Below are positions 11,190 to 23,700 of a stretch of 64,000 nt of DNA, piece after piece (position 1 is the stretch's first letter; each line of letters opens with the position of its first letter). Where the stretch lies: assembly GCA_963971225.1 (NCBI GenBank), contig OZ020269.1, positions 32,323,264-32,387,263 on the forward strand. The letters run 5' to 3'. Position numbers and translations under genes: made by a program. Source of the stretch: Melieria omissa. Its lineage: Eukaryota; Arthropoda; Insecta; Diptera; Ulidiidae. The notes under the pieces were generated by a model. It had not been told where the DNA came from. It saw only the letters and a program-made list of their open reading frames with translations, and did no database searches.

Positions 11190-11960
11190 ATTAAAAAAAA
11201 ATAATTTTCGTTAAGATGAGATTTTTCGAAATTCGGGGTCTAAAGGGCCAAAACATGGATAAAAGTTTTGTATGAAGAAACTAGTTTTAATGGGCTTATA
11301 GATTTCAAACTTGGTGGAAACACTTGAAATCAAAAATAATTTGACAGGTATTTTTAATTTTTTCGAAAATCAAAACTTAACGGGGTCAAGACTACGAAAA
11401 ATATGAACCGATAGACCTCAAAGCTAGTAGAAACACTTGAAATCAAAAATATTTTGACACATGTTTCTCACTTTTTTTGAAAAATCAAAACTTAAAGGAT
11501 GGACCAAGGATTAAAAGTTTGTAAAAGCAACATAACATTTTACGTCTTTTGACTTTAAACTTGGTGAAAGTATTCTTAGTGACAAATAATTCGACACATG
11601 TGTTTTAGTTTTTTGAAAACAAAATCTACCGGAGTCAGCAATGGTTTAACAGTTTGTATAGAGAAACATAATTTAATGGGATTTTTCACTTAAAACATGG
11701 TGTTTTTCATTTTTCCGAAAATCTAAATCTAACGGGTCAACGATGGGTTAAAAGTTTGTATAAGGAAACATAATTAAAGAGATTTATTAACTTAACTAAA
11801 ATATGGTGAAAACATTTCAAACGAAGAAATAATTAGCCAAGAGTTTTTTCATAAAAATCTAACTAGGTCAACAAAGCTTTAAGATAAACTTGATTTATTG
11901 GACCCATTGACTTTAAACTTGGACTTATGTCAATATAGACTTATGTCTATATAAATATAT
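11190..11960 (+). repeat. Imperfect tandem array, units of about 120 bp (+ orientation)
   Basis: Units share a line such as TTCAAACTTGGTGGAAACAC, then GAAATCAAAAATAATTTGAC, then TTTTTCGAAAATCAAAACTT and AACGGGGTCAA. They begin near 11300, 11420, 11545, 11680 and 11800. The array is the reverse complement of that at 7556-8400, so the pair could fold back around exon 1a. Confidence 0.6.
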
Positions 11961-12130
11961 TTTCAAATTTACAAAATATGTAAAAAAGAAAGAAAAGGTA
12001 TATAAGTACAAAACATTAATTTGCCTTAAATGATATAATTAAAGATTTTGCAGCACAACAAACGCAATTCGGATCAGAATCTACAAATTCTATCAATAAA
12101 CTAATCTTTGGTTTTGAAAAGGATAAAACT

Positions 12131-12240
12131 TCAAGAGGGGCTCTGGGTGTTCAAATTTCCAAATATCTTTTTGTTACAAATTTGAGCTCAAAAGTTGTAA
12201 ACAGAATCCCCTTGAAAATTAAATCCTATGTGCGTCACTG
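12131..12240 (-). mobile_element. MITE of the CAGTGGCG family (inverted copy)
   Basis: It ends in TATGTGCGTCACTG, the complement of the family's left end. It contains CTCAAAAGTTGTAAACAGAA and GGGGCTCTGGGTGTTCAAAT, which match the reverse complement of the copy at 28681. Confidence 0.5.
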
Positions 12241-13239
12241 TTTTGGACAATATTTGATTATGCGACTGCGACTATAAGTTGTTTCTATTTTCTACACTAT
12301 TCGATATTGTTTTTGTTCTGTTTTTAATGCTGCAGAGACATGCGAAATCAGTTGAAACACAGCCAAAAGTTTTATCTGCCACTAACTTGTCGCACATGAT
12401 CCGCTGCGTTAAATTTTAGGGGCATTGACATTGAAAACTTTTGTGACGTATATAACATATTCAGCTGATGGTGAATGATTTATTATTAAAAATATACAAA
12501 CACATTTTGAATGTAGAAAGTGGTTTGGCTCGCTAAAATAAAGTAGCAAATAAGAGAGAGAAGAATTATTTAGAGATTTTTTAACGAACAACTGTCATGA
12601 AATATGTTGCTAACACTAATCAGACAAGTACTTATAGTATGGCTTGATCCATTGGGTTTTATATTTATTTTTGTATTCTGGCACATAACGCTTAATCCAT
12701 TTGAGCCAAAATAAAAACTTAAATTTCATATTTCTCTCATATGTCCATACCTACGTATCGTTGACTGATTGTAAGAAGTTTATAATTTTTTCGAGTTATC
12801 TGTTTTACGTAATTCTGATAGAGTACCTGCCCCTGTGTTATAAGTTATAACACACACATATAAAATGGATGGGGGAATCCGAAGGATGATTGGCAGTTTT
12901 CCTTTCACACTTGGAGGTTTCGCCACTGTATTTCATATAATTTGCATATACTTCTTATGGATAAAATAGAATTAGACAAACGTTTGACCAGCCCTAACTA
13001 GGAATCGAACCTGAAACCTCTGGTGTGGAACAAGTTTGTGCAATTCTCATACTCACAGTTCAATGTCCTAACCAATGGTGGCCATGTGTTAATAGAAGCT
13101 TAAACAGGCACCAGATTTGATTAATTGTTTTCTTTTTGCAAATATCATTGAATTGTGTTGTCAATTAATGTGCTTATTTCTATGACATATTAACAAAGTT
13201 TTGAGTTTTTTTAACTCTGAACCAACAACATTGAGAGCA
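12241..13239 (+). other. Intronic DNA, nothing recognised
   Basis: AT-rich sequence between repeats in the long scab intron 1a. No gene or tandem array was seen. Confidence 0.4.
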
Positions 13240-13545
13240 ATTTATAGAATGTATGTTTATTCAAAGAATTGTTCATCCTTAGCTACGACTTTTCCTATCA
13301 TTTATGTAGCGTTTGGACTCTGTGTTGAAAAAAATCCTTGTCCTTTGAAGTAATTCAAGAAAAAAAAACAAGTTTTAGCTTCTTCGTAAGATGTAAACTG
13401 GCCTAACAGGCCATGAGTTATCAGCCGGAATAAATGGTAGTCGAAAGGAATAGTGAATACGACGACGACTGGAGTAGGACATCCATTTAAAGAGCCTCCA
13501 AAGTTTTCTTGACGACTTTTGCTACATGTGACCGAACCGAACAGA
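13240..13545 (-). pseudogene. Mariner transposase relic, C-terminal part
   Basis: The - strand translation runs FDYHLFRLITHGLLGQF and then TSYEEAK, followed after a stop by VVAKDEQFFE. This order matches the end of mariner transposases (SDYHLF, HGLA, SYEE, VVASDGQYFE). The catalytic Asp-containing stretch before it is corrupted (IPFDYH in place of APSDYH). No terminal repeats were found. Confidence 0.6.
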
Positions 13546-13559
13546 AATATCAGCACTTC

Positions 13560-15505
13560 TCGTTAATTGTGTTTTGTTTCATAGAAGTTGACACGGTTAG
13601 AGTAGAAATATGTTAATGTATGTTGTTTACACAGTGTAAGAATGTATGTCAAGTTTTGCTACTTTTGAAGCTGGTGGAGTAAATTTATAGCTATAAATTT
13701 GAATTAAATTAAAAAATGTTTATGTACTTAGATTTATTAACGTTTCTTAGGAAAAAATTGTCCTAAGATGATTTATACTTATTGAGTGTTGCATTTAATG
13801 TTTTCTAATCTATTAAAATTTTTCCAACTCTGTCAATAAACTTTAACTCAGGCCAGAAAGTGTATATGGAAGGCAATAATTTGTGCAGTGACTTTTACAA
13901 CAGTGACGCGACAAATTACTTAAATTAAAAGATAATAGATTCGGTGATTTATAGTTTTACAATTTGATTGGTTAGCTTACAACTTCGAGCACTCGAACTG
14001 ATTTCATAAAATGGTTTTTCGTGTTGCGGCACATTATGATTTATAGTAAGTATAGTAAGATTTATAGTATAGATATAGTATGTATGCATTCGAAATTGAA
14101 TCAATCACTGTATATATGTATGTTCAAATATATATACATATGTATGTATGTTTGATGTATCGCGAGTTGCGATGACACACATATATGGTTTTGGTGTGAA
14201 TACTGACGTATTTATTTGTTATCTGAATGCAGTTGTGCTGCTCGCAATTATTTGCATTCACCCACCTTTGCTTGTGTGTGCTTATTAAATTAAGTGATTA
14301 AACAGAATTTGCATAGTCCACATAAATATTTACGTTGTGCAAATTGTAAATGCAAATGTAGATGAATGAATGGAAATATTTAGTTGGCGGCATTTGTCTG
14401 CGTAAGAAATGTTTAAATATTCAGCAAAAGTGCAGCTGCAATGGTTCTAGTGGATTTCATAGACATCGATCGACTTTGATAATCAAATCTACATAAATAT
14501 GTTCCATATCTATGTGAATAATGTAGCATTTAGCATTTTGATGACTTTTTGGTATTTGAGGACTTAAATCTCTGGTTGCAAAGAAGATCTGTTGGCACTT
14601 GCAACTTAAAATTGCTAAGCTTATGAAAATTTTTTGAGTTAATTGTTGAGCAGATAAAGCCAAAAAGCACCAAAGTTGACATATGTACTTACTTATGTTA
14701 ATTTGTATACATATTTGTAAACTACTGCGAATGGTTTTTCTGAACTTTGCAGTTGGTTGAGCATAGTAGAATTTTACAAACATTCTGAGCCCATGACTTA
14801 CGTCTCCGACCTTCACCGTGCACTCGCAACAACTGCCAGTCAACAACGCTGGTGTGCTACTTTTTTGCTCAATTGTGTCTGGTCGCACAGACAAAGCCTC
14901 TAACTCGACACACACACACACACGCAGACACACACTTTTGCAAATAACTAAACATTGTACACGACTTGAAGTGACCTTCGCAAAATGTTTAACAAGCAGA
15001 AATTCATGTGTGTAGCTAAATACGTAGACATATCTACATATATATGTATGTATGTATGTATGTGTGAATATGCATTGCGCAACATTCATCAATGTTCACA
15101 TACTCGTATTTAGCTTTTTTTCTTTCTGAAGCACAGCTTTTAAAAATTTTGTTTTTTAAATAATGATAAGCACTTTTACGGAATTCTCCACTTAAACTTT
15201 ATCACGTCAGTTTTTATCTTTATTCAACACAAATAAATCAGTCGGAGCAACACTTGAAATATTGAATTGACCTATTTGCGTTATTTATCCGTCTTTGACG
15301 GATATGCAACGGAAATTTATATCTTCCGACAAAAGACATACGTGCTGCATGCGTTGCTTCGATATTTGAAGTTGAGGTTGATTGAATAAAAAATATGAAA
15401 ATTGGAGACTGAAAATTTCTTACAATTTGCAGTTGAAAGCCAAAATATGGAAAGTCGTATGGAATTCTATGTGATTTTCAAAAATATTTCCGCATTGAGA
15501 ATGCT
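13560..15505 (+). other. Intronic DNA with microsatellites
   Basis: Holds ATGTATGTATGT-type repeats near 14120-14160 and 15040-15062 and a (CA)n tract at about 14909-14925. A 211-codon open frame on the - strand at 14457-15092 is an effect of these repeats. Nothing else is recognised. Confidence 0.4.
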
Positions 15506-16111
15506 TAACACTAGTGCCCAACTGAAGGTGGATTTTTGGCCGAAGCAGAATATTCGGAAATATTCGGCCGAAGCCGAATACTAATAAAAATTCTTTTAAG
15601 AAATTCAAACTGATCAAATTTAGTCGTTCTTTCGTTACTCTTTTTGTTGTTCCACCTAAGAATAAAAAAAGAATTTATATACCAATGCATATATTTTAGT
15701 AAAAAAAACCAACAAAAAATAGTTTCAGAGTTCAGTTTCTAACAAAAACCAAAAACTTGACAATTCAACTGACATAAGAAGCTGACTAGAGATAGTTTTT
15801 AAGTTTTAACCCTTAATCTGGCCGTGTGACAGTAATGTTACAACTGCTAAAATTAACTGAAATCCACTATTATTGTTAGATGTGAGCACGCCGGGTATTG
15901 TAACACAACGGACACAAACTGTGCTTTATCTTAAAGCCAAAAATTGTGTGAACACAGTATAATGTTTGGTAACTTTTTTCACGCCAAAAGTTTAGTGCAC
16001 ACAATTTTCTGACAACGCAACAAGTGTTTGATTTGCAAAACAAAAACATGTTTGGAAATTTCGAAATACATTCCAAGTTTTTTATAAATAATATGTGTAT
16101 ATATAAATATA

Positions 16112-17393
16112 TCAGGTGTACAACTTTGCTTCCGCCGTTTTTTTCCAAAATTAAAAGCTTTATTGCGAAAAAGTGCTTACAGATGTATTATTCAAAGTAT
16201 TGTCCGTCGCTAGCGACAACTTTCTCCCATCTTTCCGGCAATTTTCGGATCCCGGCTCGAAAAAAGGAGTCCTCTTTTGACGCTATCCATGAAGCAATCC
16301 ATTTTTCCAATTCTTCGAAGGATTGAAAATGTTGATCTGCCAGGCCGTGTGCCATCGAACGGAATAGGTGGAAGTCAGAAGGGGCGACATCTGGGGAATA
16401 CGGCGGGTGGGGCAAGACTTCCCATTTCAGCGTTTCCAGGTACTTTTTGACCACTTTTGCGACGTGAGGCCGAGCATTGTCGTGTTGGAGGATGACTTTG
16501 TCATGTCGCTCTTGATATTGTGGCCGCTGTTCTTTTAGCGCGCGACTAAGGCGCATCAGTTGCGTTCGGTAGCGATCTCCTGTGATGGTTTCACCCGGTT
16601 TTAAGAGCTCGTAGTAAATCACACCGAGCTGATCCCACCAAATACAAATCATAACCTTGGCGCCGTGAATATTCGGTTTTGCCTTCGACGAAGAAGCATG
16701 CCCGGGCTTTCCCCATGATTTTCTGCGTTTAGGATTATCGTATCGAGCCCACTTTTCATCACCGGTTACGATTCGATGTAAAAACCCCTTACGATTTTGT
16801 CTTTGAAGCAGTTGCTCACATACAAATAGACGGCGCTCGATGTCCCTCGGTTTCAACTCGTACGGCACCCAGTTTCCTTCTTTCTGAATCATGCCCAGGG
16901 CCTTGAGACGTTTGGAAATGGCTTGCTGACTCACTCCCAACGATTCGGCAAGCTCTTCTTGGGTTTGGCACGAATCTTCATCAAGCAATGCTTCTAGTTG
17001 TTCATCTTTGAAGGTTTTTTCTCTTCCACCACCATGTTTGTCTTCGACATCGAAATCACCATTTTTAAAACGTTGAAACCACTCCCGACACGTTCTTTCA
17101 CTCAGAGCAGCATCACCGTAAGTTTCTGAGAGCATTCGATGCGCTTCAGCTGCATTTTTTTTTCGAATTGTAACAGAAAAGTAAAACTTCCCGAAAATGG
17201 CGAGAATTGGGCACATAAACGGACATTTTCGAGCGTGATTAAAAACAAGAACAACTGTCACTGAAACGGCCATGACAATTCGTTAGGCACTGTCCACACT
17301 CACTTTAAAGGCATTACCATCTATGTATTTCAACCAGCCTCAGCCGGTACAGCCACCTATCGGGAAACGGCGGAAGCAAAGTTGTACACCTGA
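16112..17393 (-). mobile_element. Full-length mariner element, 1282 bp
   Basis: The ends are inverted repeats beginning TCAGGTGTACAACTTTGC and running on through TTCCGCCGTTTT, flanked by TA at 16110-16111 and 17394-17395. Length is typical for mariner. It holds one transposase reading frame on the - strand. Two deleted relatives with the same ends lie at 27658 and 52309, so this family has been active in the lineage. Confidence 0.92.
16188..17226 (-). pseudogene. Mariner transposase, catalytic body intact, N-terminal frameshift
   Basis: From KKNAAEAHRMLSETYG to the stop at 16188 the frame is open. It has an N-terminal helix-turn-helix pair (RTCREWFQRFKNG; LGVSQQAISKRL) and the WVPYEL motif. 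The DD34D triad is complete: TGDEKW, QHDNARPH and APSDFH, with 34 residues between the last two. It ends VVASDGQYFE. The natural start (MSVYVPNS, ATG at 17226) is out of frame, because the A-run in the gene has nine bases where the copy at 27658 has eight. The open frame upstream of the run (to 17273) is therefore not the native N-terminus. It belongs to the mauritiana/rosa-like part of the mariner family; the exact subfamily is an inference. Confidence 0.85.
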
Positions 17394-17868
17394 TAATAAA
17401 AAGTTTTTACTAAGTTTTAGTGAAAATATATAATATTCAGTCTTTGTATGAAATATCTTTTTCTTACCTTTTATATGAAATATTTGAAATACTGTGTGTA
17501 TCATTTTTGTAACAAAGGACATATTTTTGAATAAACTATTTAAAATTCCGTAAACAAAATTAAAAAATGTCTATGTATGTGTATGTTTTGGTTTAGAATG
17601 GCCCAATAAAGGGTTAAAGGCAATATTGATGTCTGAAATATCGTTAAAACGATATTTGATATTTGATAAGATACTTTCAAACAGAGCAAATTTACATGCA
17701 TTACAGGATTACAGAATTACAAAACTTTCAGATAAAGTGTTTAGCTTTTTTGGCCGAAGCCGAAGAGGAAGATTAACAATTGGCTAAATAAGCCAAATAC
17801 TAGCCGAAGACAAATAGTCGGTCGGACTCTTCTAAGAAGAAGAAGTTAGAAGAGTTAACACCAGAAGG
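17394..17868 (+). other. Intronic DNA right of the mariner
   Basis: Non-coding DNA containing the right-hand GGCCGAAGCCGAA motifs. No gene is seen. Confidence 0.4.
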
Positions 17869-18002
17869 GATTGGGGCCTTGGAGATTAAATTTACCCAAA
17901 TACCTTTTTGTTAGAGAGACTTTGAGTGACAAATATGGTTTTAAATTTGCTACAAAAGTTGTGTACAAAACCGCCCAAAATGAATTGCTACGTGCGCCAT
18001 TG
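17869..18002 (-). mobile_element. MITE of the CAGTGGCG family (degenerate inverted copy)
   Basis: It ends GCTACGTGCGCCATTG and contains GCTACAAAAGTTGTGTACAA, in parallel with the copies at 12131 and 28681. The left limit is approximate. Confidence 0.4.
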
Positions 18003-18779
18003 CACAGCAATGCCAAAAATTTACTCCATTGAGGTCTTTTGTTATTTCATTGCATGGCTTTCTGGAAGAAAATCTTCTATAACTTAAACTATTTCTTAAA
18101 GCCATAAAGAAAAATTTGTTTTAAAAAATGTTACCACTACTTTGTAGTATAATTCCATATATTCATTTCAGAAAGGTGTGATTGGTGTGTTGACATACAA
18201 TTTTTTATATTGGCAGCTTGTAAATCAGGCAGCTGTCAATAATTACGCGCTCTGACAATGACAAATGAGCCGTTCGTTGCACAAATCAATGACTTCGTAA
18301 AATAAAAAGTTGAGAAATGCGTTGAAATATGTTGATTGTTTCATTTTTAATTTCCTTATTTTTATTTAAGGGTCAAACAAATTTTGTGGTTTAATTGTGT
18401 TAATCTGTATTATTGAGGAAAGTTATTATAAATATGAAAAATTTATAACTAAGTGCTTTGACACTTGAATTTAATATTTTTCAAAAAGTGAAGTTAGTCG
18501 ATTTTACTCAAATGCCATCCTTTTTCTGTTCTTAATGGTTCTCAGAAGTTACAAAATATATAAAATATGAGCTGTGTATTGAAATGTAATGCGAAATTGT
18601 GGTTGTAATTAGTGTGGTTGTCAAACACATTGTTTTATTATTTCAGCAGTGATTTTTGGAATGAAGCTTTGGGGGAGAAATTCTGAGAAAGGGTGTCATA
18701 ATATTGCCACAAAACCCAACTAAACAGTCGAGTTGTTCCAGTGTGGGATTAGACATCTCTTTGGTCTTAACTGAGTTTA
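18003..18779 (+). other. Intronic DNA left of the errantivirus
   Basis: AT-rich DNA with no recognised gene or repeat. The errantivirus target sequence CATA closes it at 18780-18783. Confidence 0.4.
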
Positions 18780-18783
18780 CATA

Positions 18784-19226
18784 AGTTAGTTCCGACTTGA
18801 TCGGAACGCGTACTTTATTCGTGAAAGCTCAACTTAAACTAACTCTACCAGCTAAAATCTTCTTACAAACTAGCCCAAGCCCGTCGCTGAACAGCGCTGC
18901 GTAATCGATATTGCGAAATCGATGCTTGCAGCCCTGTCAGCGTTTCTGTCCGTATAAGGCTGTTGACATTAACCGAAGTGCCAATGCCAACAGCCGGAAA
19001 AAGTGCGTTCCTCAGCAACATTGTATGGTTGTTGACATTAACCGAAGAGTTAGTGTCAACAGCCGAAAAAACGCGCTCCTCAGCAACATTGTATGGTTGT
19101 TGACATTAACCGAAGAGTTAGTGTCAACAGCCGAAAAACCGCGCTCCTCAGCAACATTGTATGGTTGTTGACATTAACTGTAGTGTTAATGTCAACATCC
19201 GGAAATATTGGTGCCGTCCGTCAACT
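18784..19226 (-). repeat. 3' LTR of errantivirus
   Basis: 443 bp. It contains four units of about 68 bp beginning near 18963, 19032, 19100 and 19168. Each holds an inverted pair such as TTGACATTAAC and GTTAGTGTCAA. No sequence difference from the other LTR was found by eye. An 86-codon open frame inside it is an accident of the tandem units. Confidence 0.93.
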
Positions 19227-19240
19227 CCTCCCCCCTTAAA
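19227..19240 (-). other. Polypurine tract of errantivirus
   Basis: On the - strand TTTAAGGGGGGAGG runs directly into the 3' LTR (AGTTGAC). This is the expected plus-strand primer site and fixes the LTR boundary. Confidence 0.85.
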
Positions 19241-19258
19241 AACGATTGTCCCCAATCG

Positions 19259-20759
19259 TTAAAAGTAGGGTAGGTCGCTGATTTTTTGATGCAATGGTCT
19301 AGCTGTTACCGACGTTTGCACGTGCGCGACCGGCATGGGATTCGGGTTTAGTGGTTGGAGAACCACTTTTGTGCTACTTCTAGAGCAGATTTTAATTATG
19401 ATCAGACAGACGATGAACAACATTGAGGATGAAATAGTGAGATACGTGTTTATTGTCGATGCCGACCTTAGGGAGCTGATTTTTTTAGTGTTATTGAGGT
19501 GGAGCTGGTTCAGCTGCTCCAGAGAAAGTAAGTTAAGGAAGCCTTCCTCTTGGGGAGTCATTTGCACCATTGGAGGGTTGGCTTCCATGAGGGGTGCCTC
19601 TAGGTTTCGGTAAGTCGTGTTATCAATTTTAAGAGTGGAATTATAAAATTTAATTAGCAATGTTCCCCCCATTGTTTGGTTATTGACTGTACCATGGAAG
19701 TCGTTCAACAGGATTACACCGGAAGAAATTTCCTCTAACCTTGGTAAGTGGTATCCGTGAGTTAGCAGACACGACGAATTAAGTCCGTCCAACAGTCTTG
19801 GTACGCATGGGTCACTAGATATGTCGACTACTTGGGCTTTCTTACATATTCTTATACTATTAATGGTTACACAATTACTTAATACACCTAAAGTTGTTCC
19901 ATTATTTCTTAATAACTGCTTATACTTTACGTTTACAATTCTGTTATTTCTTATTACCGGTTTGACAGTAATACTAATATAATTTTCTTTGCTTGTGAGC
20001 GGGATTTGGATGACGTACAATAGGGTCTTATCTCCGTACAAGATTTTGATATCAGCATATTCGAGGGCTTCCTCATCGGAAGTGAATAACATGTTTTCCT
20101 CTTTTAACTTTCTTAATGCTAATTCCATTTCTCTTTTGTTTAGTAACATTGAATTGAGTATGTTATTCTTCGCCCATTGTATGGCGTATTTAATGTTTAC
20201 CAATTCTTCTTTTACCAATCTTAACCTAGTTTGGATATCTAATGTCGCCTCGCTCATAATGTTGCTATCTTTGCGTATGGCGTTACTTATATCATTAGTC
20301 ATCGTAGTCAATTTATTAATTCTTGCCATTAGAGCTTCGTTTATAATAACCTGCCTATTAGTATTACTTATTGTTTCATTTAGTACATCTAAAACTAGCT
20401 GGAAATCGTCGTGGTCCGGTGACCCCGCGATATATTTCCAGGCTGTCCCCAGAATATTCAAGGCTCGTTTCTTTCTCGATGGCTCATTCGGTTGTATGGC
20501 GGTAAAGATCTGGGATGTTTGGTCGATTTCCTGGATGAGGAGTGGGAATAGGATGTTGTTCTTGGGGATGCTCTGCTGGGTGTAGTTCCGCACCTTATCG
20601 ATGAAGGATTCGTACTGGTTCAACTTAATGACATGAACGATCTTGAAGATACCGTCCTGCACTTTTCCAACTCCATTGTTTAGCGTAATAAGGTGGGAAA
20701 GGGTGTAGTTGAAAATCTTCACCTCGCTCGCCAAGATGATGAGAAGGGGTGATATGATT
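19259..20759 (-). CDS. env: Errantivirus env, class I fusion-type envelope protein
   Basis: An open frame of about 500 codons ending at 19259. It starts at a likely splice acceptor (CTTACAG at 20760), with a short hydrophobic leader (ISPLLIILA). A furin-type RKKR lies at about residues 87-90, followed by a hydrophobic, fusion-peptide-like stretch, a long helical region and several N-x-S/T sites. A membrane span lies at about 435-457, with a short tail. This is the layout of insect errantivirus Env, which is related to baculovirus F proteins. There is no AUG near the start in this frame: the first Met is about 136 codons in. Initiation therefore probably comes from a spliced 5' leader. The frame is unbroken. 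Confidence 0.85.
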
Positions 20760-20778
20760 CTGTAAGATAGGGGTAAGA

Positions 20779-23700
20779 TTAGCTCTTGATGTTGCTCTTA
20801 TGAACAACCTTTCCTGACTCAGTAAGAACAGTGGTGGACTTATCTTCCTTAACAATTTCCTTCCTAAATTTTGGCGAGAGCTTGGTTCCTAATCGTTTGT
20901 TTATTCTAACGTAGATAGTCTCCCCTGGTTTGTATTCCTTAATCGGTTGACGATTTTTGTTATGGTTCTCTAAGTCAGTTTGTTGTTTATTCTTTAATCG
21001 CTGAATGTTGTCTTGTCTCGTTTTCTCGTACGTTTCGGGATCTATGTTAGCTGTTCGTCCAAAGAATACGTCTAGTGGTTTTTTCCCTATTGTGCTATGG
21101 ATTGAAAAGTTATACTCGTACACCGATCTCTCTAATAGTTCCTGGAATGTTCTGTTGATATCTTCCGCTTTAATGCAACGCATGATCTCCGTAAGCGTGG
21201 AATGGAACCGCTCTACTTGTCCATTCACTGTACTCGTATATGGTGGGGATGTGTAAATTTCGATTCCTAATTGATCCTTTAAAAGAAACGTAATTGTAGC
21301 AGAGTTAAACGATTTTTCGTTGTCGAATACGACCATCTTCGGGACTCCGAATAAGAAAAGAATTTCTCGAAGGGGTTCTCTTATGTCTTCAACGGCTTTT
21401 GATTTGATGATTCTAGCCTGAGCGTATTTCGAAAATTTGTCTATTGCCGTAAGAACGAGTTTGTTCTCAGTTCTATAGATATCTATGTGAAGGATTTGAC
21501 CAGGATACGTGGGAATGGGGGTCTCCTTTAACTCCGGTTTCATTGGGTGCCGATCGTACTTATTAAGTTTGCAAACCGCACACTGCTTGACAATTCTATT
21601 GATTTTACTGTTCATACCAGGGAAGTAGTATTCCTCCAATATCTGGGTTTTATTTTCCTTTCCGTTTCGATGTGCTCTTTTGTGCGTTTCTATAATTATC
21701 TGCTCCTGTTGTCGTTCATCCTTGATGTCTTTTACCTGGAGGCGTGCAAATCTAATTTTGTATTTAGCAAAGTTATCTGGGAAAATTTCTTGAATTTTTC
21801 CCATCAGGGATTCCGGAGCTTTAATACCATTTATAACGGAAGGGTTTAAAAATTTCTGTAGAAGCGAGACAAGCTTTCCCGTAGTGTACTCGGGCTCTGT
21901 AATAGTGTGGCGGTGTAATGTGGGAAAAACGATCTCGAATTTATAAGTTGATTCCGAATCGGTGCATAAAATGATTTGATTCTTGAATGCGTTTATAGGT
22001 GCTTTGACAATGTCAATGAGCTTCTGGCCTGAGCTTTCGTCGCTGTGAGTCATTCCCGACATTGTGTTTATTGGGGAGTGGGGTGGTATTCTGGAAAGAG
22101 CGTCTGCTACTACATTGCTAGTACCTGGCTTGTAAAAGAGTTCATAGTTGTATTCCTCTAACACCGCCTTCCAGCGCTTCATTTTGCTGTTATTGTTTTT
22201 GTTACTTAAGGCGTATGTAAGAGGCTGATGGTCGGTAAAAATTTTGACCTTAGCAGAACCGTAAAGGTAATTGCGCAAAGAGTTCAGGGCCCAGATGATC
22301 GCGAGCATCTCTTTCTCGTTTACAGCATAGTGTTCCTCAGTCCTGCTAAGAGTTCTCGAGATAAACGTGATAGGCTTATTATTTTGTGAAAGGACCGCAC
22401 CTAAAGCAAATTCCGATGCGTCCGTCGTCAACTCGAAATGATCGTTGTAGTTCGGATACGAGAGTAAGACGTCTTCTGAGACTAGCGAATTTTTTATCTT
22501 ATTAAAGGCATTTGCAGCCTCCGTATTCAAGTCTATGAAAATTTTTGATGACATTCTTTTTGACATACGACCTTCTTCCCCTCTTAGGAGTGTTGTTAAA
22601 GGCTTGGCCAGCTTCGCATAGTCTTTTATAAAACGACGATAGTATCCTGACAAGCCGAGAAATGAACGTAATTCTTTGATTGTTTTGGGCAACGGAAAAT
22701 TGATGATAGTATCCACTTTTTTCGGATTGGTTTTGATTCCTGCCTTTGAAATGACAAAACCTAAGAACTCGACCTCCTCTTTAAAAAAATGGCACTTGTC
22801 CAATTGGACCTTCATATTAGCTTCCTGGAGTGTTCTAAAAATGTTTTCGATGTGGCATTTATGCTCTTCCTCTGATTTGCTGAAGATGACAATGTCATCA
22901 ATATACACGTAACATGATTTGCCAATGTAGTCGTGGAGGATATCGTCCAGGGCCCGTTGGAAAATCGAAGGGGCATTTTTCAACCCAAATGGCAATCGAG
23001 TAAACTCGTATTTACCATTATTTATCGAAAAGGCCGTCTTTTCGATATCAGAGGGTTTCAGTGGTATTTGATGGAACCCACTCTTGAGGTCGAGGACCGA
23101 AAAATATTTACAGTCCCCTAATTGCGATACTACTTCAGATATTTCTGGAATAGGATACCTATCCGGAATTGTGAGAGAATTCAGCTTACGGTAGTCAATT
23201 ACCATTCTATATTGCTTGTTGCCCTGCGAGTCTGGCTTCTTGTCGACAATCCAGACCGGAGAGTTGTAGGGGGACCTAGAAGGTCTGATTATACCATCAT
23301 TAAGCAGTTGCTGAACTTGCCTTTCGACTTCTTGCTTTAGCGCTGTGGGGTATGGGTAGAATTTACTGTAAACTGGGGAATCCGTAGTAGTCCTAATCTC
23401 CCCGACCACCTTTGTGGTATAGGTGAGCTTTTCATCGGGCTCAGAGAAAAGTGTTGGGAACTTGTTTATCAGTGTCCCCATTACGTCTGTTTGCTCATTC
23501 GTAAGTTTGTCGTCCTTCAGTAGATTCACGGACTGGGTGGATAACTGTTTGATTTTTATTCTAGAACCATTCTTTAAAATCATGTAGTTTTTGCCTGCGT
23601 GGATTACTGCGCCTAATTCTTTGAGACTGTCATTTCCTAGGATGCCGTGAAATGACCTGAGGGATGGCATAACAAAAAATTTAAGTTTATTTTCTAGGTT

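Larger units (their letters stand above)
15516..17856. repeat. Older repeat split by mariner, with GGCCGAAGCCGAA motifs on both sides
   Basis: TTTTGGCCGAAG and GGCCGAAGCCGAATA stand at 15533-15585. TTTTTTGGCCGAAGCCGAAG and CTAGCCGAAGACAAATAG stand at 17746-17815. TTAACACTAG at 15506 and TTAACACCAG at 17857 could be a target duplication. The inner ends do not match each other as inverted repeats, so the class is unknown. Confidence 0.3.

Noticed and set aside
14457..15092. 211-codon frame on the - strand
   Set aside because: Built largely from TATG/CA microsatellite translation (HTYIHTYI, VCLRVCVCV) with no domain.
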